Source of the DNA: Methylobacter sp.
GTDB lineage: Bacteria; Pseudomonadota; Gammaproteobacteria; Methylococcales; Methylomonadaceae
DNA: 6,315 nucleotides
Direction: 5' to 3'
Assembly: GCA_028714995.1 (NCBI GenBank)
Contig: JAQTLI010000175.1
Span: 1 to 6,315, forward strand
Under the pieces are notes generated by a model that saw nothing but the letters and a program-made list of their open reading frames with translations, was not told the DNA's origin and searched no databases. The first letter of the stretch is position 1, and the number at the start of each line of letters is the position of its first letter. Positions 4,681-6,315 of this stretch are shown piece by piece. The position numbers and the translations under genes are program-made.

Positions 4681-4714
4681 AGCCCAGTTCACCCTGCAAG
4701 ACATCATCTGGGCT
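4681..4714. other. Inverted repeat AGCCCAG-N20-CTGGGCT before the peroxiredoxin gene
   Basis: Perfect seven-base arms (4681-4687 and 4708-4714) surround a 20-base loop, 22 bases upstream of the peroxiredoxin ATG. Read on the minus strand the stem is followed by TTTTATTT, like an intrinsic terminator for that direction, though no minus-strand gene ends here. On the plus strand it would be a leader hairpin and is not followed by a T-run. Confidence 0.4.
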
Positions 4715-4736
4715 AATAAAACAAAGGAGTTCCAAC

Positions 4737-5264
4737 ATGCTTTCAACTGTACCTGATGTAATTTTTAAAACACGTGTTCGCGACGAAAGTATCGGTGGCG
4801 ACAATCCGTTTCGCTGGCAGGATGTCAGCACCGATGACATCTTTAAAGGAAAAAAAATTGTTATTCTGGCTCTTCCTGGTGCCTATACACCTACCTGCTC
4901 AAGCAAACATTTGCCTGGATTTGAAGCCAAATATCAGGAACTCATTGCTCAGGGTGTTGATGAAGTGTATTGCCTGAGTGTTAATGATGCCTTTGTGATG
5001 TTTCAATGGGGCAAGCATCTGGATATCAAGCATGTAAAGATGCTGCCTGACGGTAATGGCGATTTTACCAAGGCAATGGGCATGCTGGTGAAAAAAGAGA
5101 ACCTTGGTTTTGGCAGTCGCTCATGGCGTTATTCAATGATTGTCGAGAATAAGAAGATCATCAAAATATTCAGCGAACCCGGCAAAGTTGATAATTGCCC
5201 TGATGATCCGTTTACGGTAAGCGATGCTGATACCCTGTTGGCTTATTTAAAACAGAACAAATGA
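4737..5264 (+). CDS. Peroxiredoxin, Prx5/AhpE-like (glutathione/glutaredoxin-dependent type)
   Basis: The 175-residue thiol peroxidase reduces hydrogen peroxide and organic hydroperoxides. The peroxidatic site is PGAYTPTCSS: Pro47, Thr51 and Cys54 fit the PxxxTxxC rule, and Arg131 in RSWRYSM is the matching active-site arginine. Other Prx5 hallmarks are HLPGF, the Y-C-L-S-V-N-D-A-F segment (Cys79) and GDFTKAMGM. A third cysteine, Cys154, lies in VDNCPDDPF, so a resolving role is possible but not shown. No C-terminal glutaredoxin domain is fused, unlike some bacterial relatives. It is probably cytoplasmic, as no signal peptide is seen. AAGGAG (4724-4729) lies seven bases before the ATG. The glutathione reductase gene begins 36 bases downstream on the same strand, which strongly suggests an operon in which glutathione supplies the electrons. 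Confidence 0.93.
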   Translation: MLSTVPDVIFKTRVRDESIGGDNPFRWQDVSTDDIFKGKKIVILALPGAYTPTCSSKHLPGFEAKYQELIAQGVDEVYCLSVNDAFVMFQWGKHLDIKHVKMLPDGNGDFTKAMGMLVKKENLGFGSRSWRYSMIVENKKIIKIFSEPGKVDNCPDDPFTVSDADTLLAYLKQNK

Positions 5265-5300
5265 GCCTACGTTGACCCCTTTATTCTACGAGAGGCACCC

Positions 5301-6315
5301 ATGACTCAATATGATTATGATCTGTTTATAGTGGGTGCGGGTTCTGGCGGTGTGCGTGCTGCTAATATGGCAGCGGCACAGGGTGTACGAGTTGCCATTG
5401 CTGAACAGCGTAATTTAGGCGGCACCTGTGTCAATTTGGGTTGTGTGCCCAAAAAACTGCTGGTCTATGCCTCCCAATTCAGTGATGAATTCGAGTCGGC
5501 AGCGGGTTTTGGCTGGACGGTGGGCAAATCAACGTTCAACTGGACTAGGCTGATCGCCAACAAAAATCGGGAGATAGAGCAGCTACAAGCGGTTTACCGC
5601 AACCGGCTGCAAAAATCGGGCGTCAGTATTATCACCGGCAGGGCACAAATGCTGGATGATCATACTGTCGCTGTCGATAATACGGAATACAGCGCCGAAC
5701 GCATACTGATTGCCACAGGCGGCTGGCCGTTTGTTCCTGAGATACCCGGCAAGCAACATATCGTCACCTCGAATGACATGTTTTTTCTTGAGCAATTGCC
5801 CAAACGTATCATTATTGTCGGCGGTGGTTACATCGCGGTGGAATTTGCCAGCATTCTTCACGGCCTGGGTGTTGATACCACACTGTGCCATCGTGGCCAC
5901 AAATTGCTTAGTGGTTTTGATGAGGATATACGAGATTTTCTGGCCGCTGAAATGACCAGGAAAGGTATTAATATTCTTCTCAATACCGATATTGAAGCTA
6001 TTGAAAGTGTAGGAGATTGCTTCACAGCATGGCTTATAGATGGCGGTAAAGTGAGCACAGACCTGGTGATGTATGCCACCGGCAGAACACCGAATTCAAC
6101 CGGATTTGGACTGGAAGCGCTGGGTGTTGAATTGGACGACGAAGGTGCAATTAAGGTTAATGACGACTATCAAACCAATGTGCCATCAATCTATGCGCTG
6201 GGTGATGTGACTAACCGGGTCAACCTGACGCCGGTAGCCATAGCAGAGGGCATGGCTCTGATCACTAAGTTGTATGCCCATCAACCGAGACCGGTAGATT
6301 ATGACAATATTCCTA
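5301..6315 (+). CDS. gor: Glutathione-disulfide reductase, N-terminal 338 codons (cut by window edge)
   Basis: It uses NADPH to reduce glutathione disulfide. Seen in order: FAD-binding GAGSGG (residues 12-17), the redox-active pair GGTCVNLGCVPKK (Cys43, Cys48), the ATGG turn, the NAD(P)-binding GGGYIAVEFA (174-183) with the Gly-x-Gly-x-x-Ala form typical of glutathione reductase, ATGRTPN, and the second FAD motif ALGDVTN (Asp302). The C-terminal dimer domain with the catalytic His-Glu pair lies outside the window. Of the two arginines that bind the NADPH 2'-phosphate in this family, Arg198 is present (HRGHK), but the second position (204) is Ser in LLSGFD where LRSFD/LRGFD is usual. GAGAGG (5290-5295) lies five bases before the ATG. 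It follows the peroxiredoxin gene by 36 bases. Mycothione or trypanothione reductase is less likely by motif. Confidence 0.93.
   Translation, partial: MTQYDYDLFIVGAGSGGVRAANMAAAQGVRVAIAEQRNLGGTCVNLGCVPKKLLVYASQFSDEFESAAGFGWTVGKSTFNWTRLIANKNREIEQLQAVYRNRLQKSGVSIITGRAQMLDDHTVAVDNTEYSAERILIATGGWPFVPEIPGKQHIVTSNDMFFLEQLPKRIIIVGGGYIAVEFASILHGLGVDTTLCHRGHKLLSGFDEDIRDFLAAEMTRKGINILLNTDIEAIESVGDCFTAWLIDGGKVSTDLVMYATGRTPNSTGFGLEALGVELDDEGAIKVNDDYQTNVPSIYALGDVTNRVNLTPVAIAEGMALITKLYAHQPRPVDYDNIP

Noticed and set aside
4571..4840. Minus-strand frame across the csbD scar and the start of the peroxiredoxin gene
   Set aside because: It is antisense to the peroxiredoxin start and to the csbD-like start codons, with no ribosome-binding site or recognised domain.
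1..6315. CRISPR array, transposon ends, phage or toxin-antitoxin genes
   Set aside because: I looked for regularly spaced repeats, transposase motifs, target-site duplications and paired small toxin/antitoxin frames, and found none.

Overview
The window looks like chromosomal DNA of a proteobacterium, most likely a betaproteobacterium. The DUF1840 protein is the best pointer; the small DUF3096/DUF3309/CsbD proteins and a Prx5-type peroxiredoxin beside glutathione reductase fit but are weaker evidence. I cannot name a genus. There are no rRNA or tRNA genes, CRISPR arrays, transposases or phage genes that I can recognise, and no clear new defence or mobile system.

The left half (1-3665) is read from the minus strand. 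In transcription order it holds a small intact CsbD-like stress gene (3510-3665), a badly decayed 6-phosphogluconate dehydrogenase remnant (about 3205-3488), glucose-6-phosphate dehydrogenase (zwf, 1791-3203), a HAD-family phosphatase-like gene overlapping zwf by ATGA (1102-1794), a possible 62-residue ORF (902-1090), a DUF1840 gene (435-731), and the first 37 codons of an FAD-dependent oxidoreductase that runs off the left edge (1-113). The oxidoreductase is preceded by a 321-base gap with three dyads centred exactly 45 bases apart.

The right half (4115-6315) is read from the plus strand. It holds two tiny membrane proteins (DUF3096 and DUF3309), a truncated second csbD copy, a Prx5-type peroxiredoxin and a glutathione reductase that runs off the right edge. 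The last two make a coherent unit: the peroxidase consumes thiol reductant, and the reductase restores glutathione with NADPH. The zwf gene on the other strand is a plausible NADPH source for it.

Two signs of genome decay and rearrangement stand out. First, the gnd gene that once preceded zwf has been cut to short blocks by internal deletions, a frameshift and a nonsense codon, while its 3' end, which carries the zwf ribosome-binding site, is kept. Second, the intact csbD (minus) and the truncated csbD (plus) share not only the first 11 codons but also about 97 bases of leader, in inverted orientation, around the DUF3096/DUF3309 genes. The zwf-HAD segment is visibly richer in G+C than the peroxiredoxin-glutathione reductase segment. 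The rest is ordinary metabolism and stress housekeeping.
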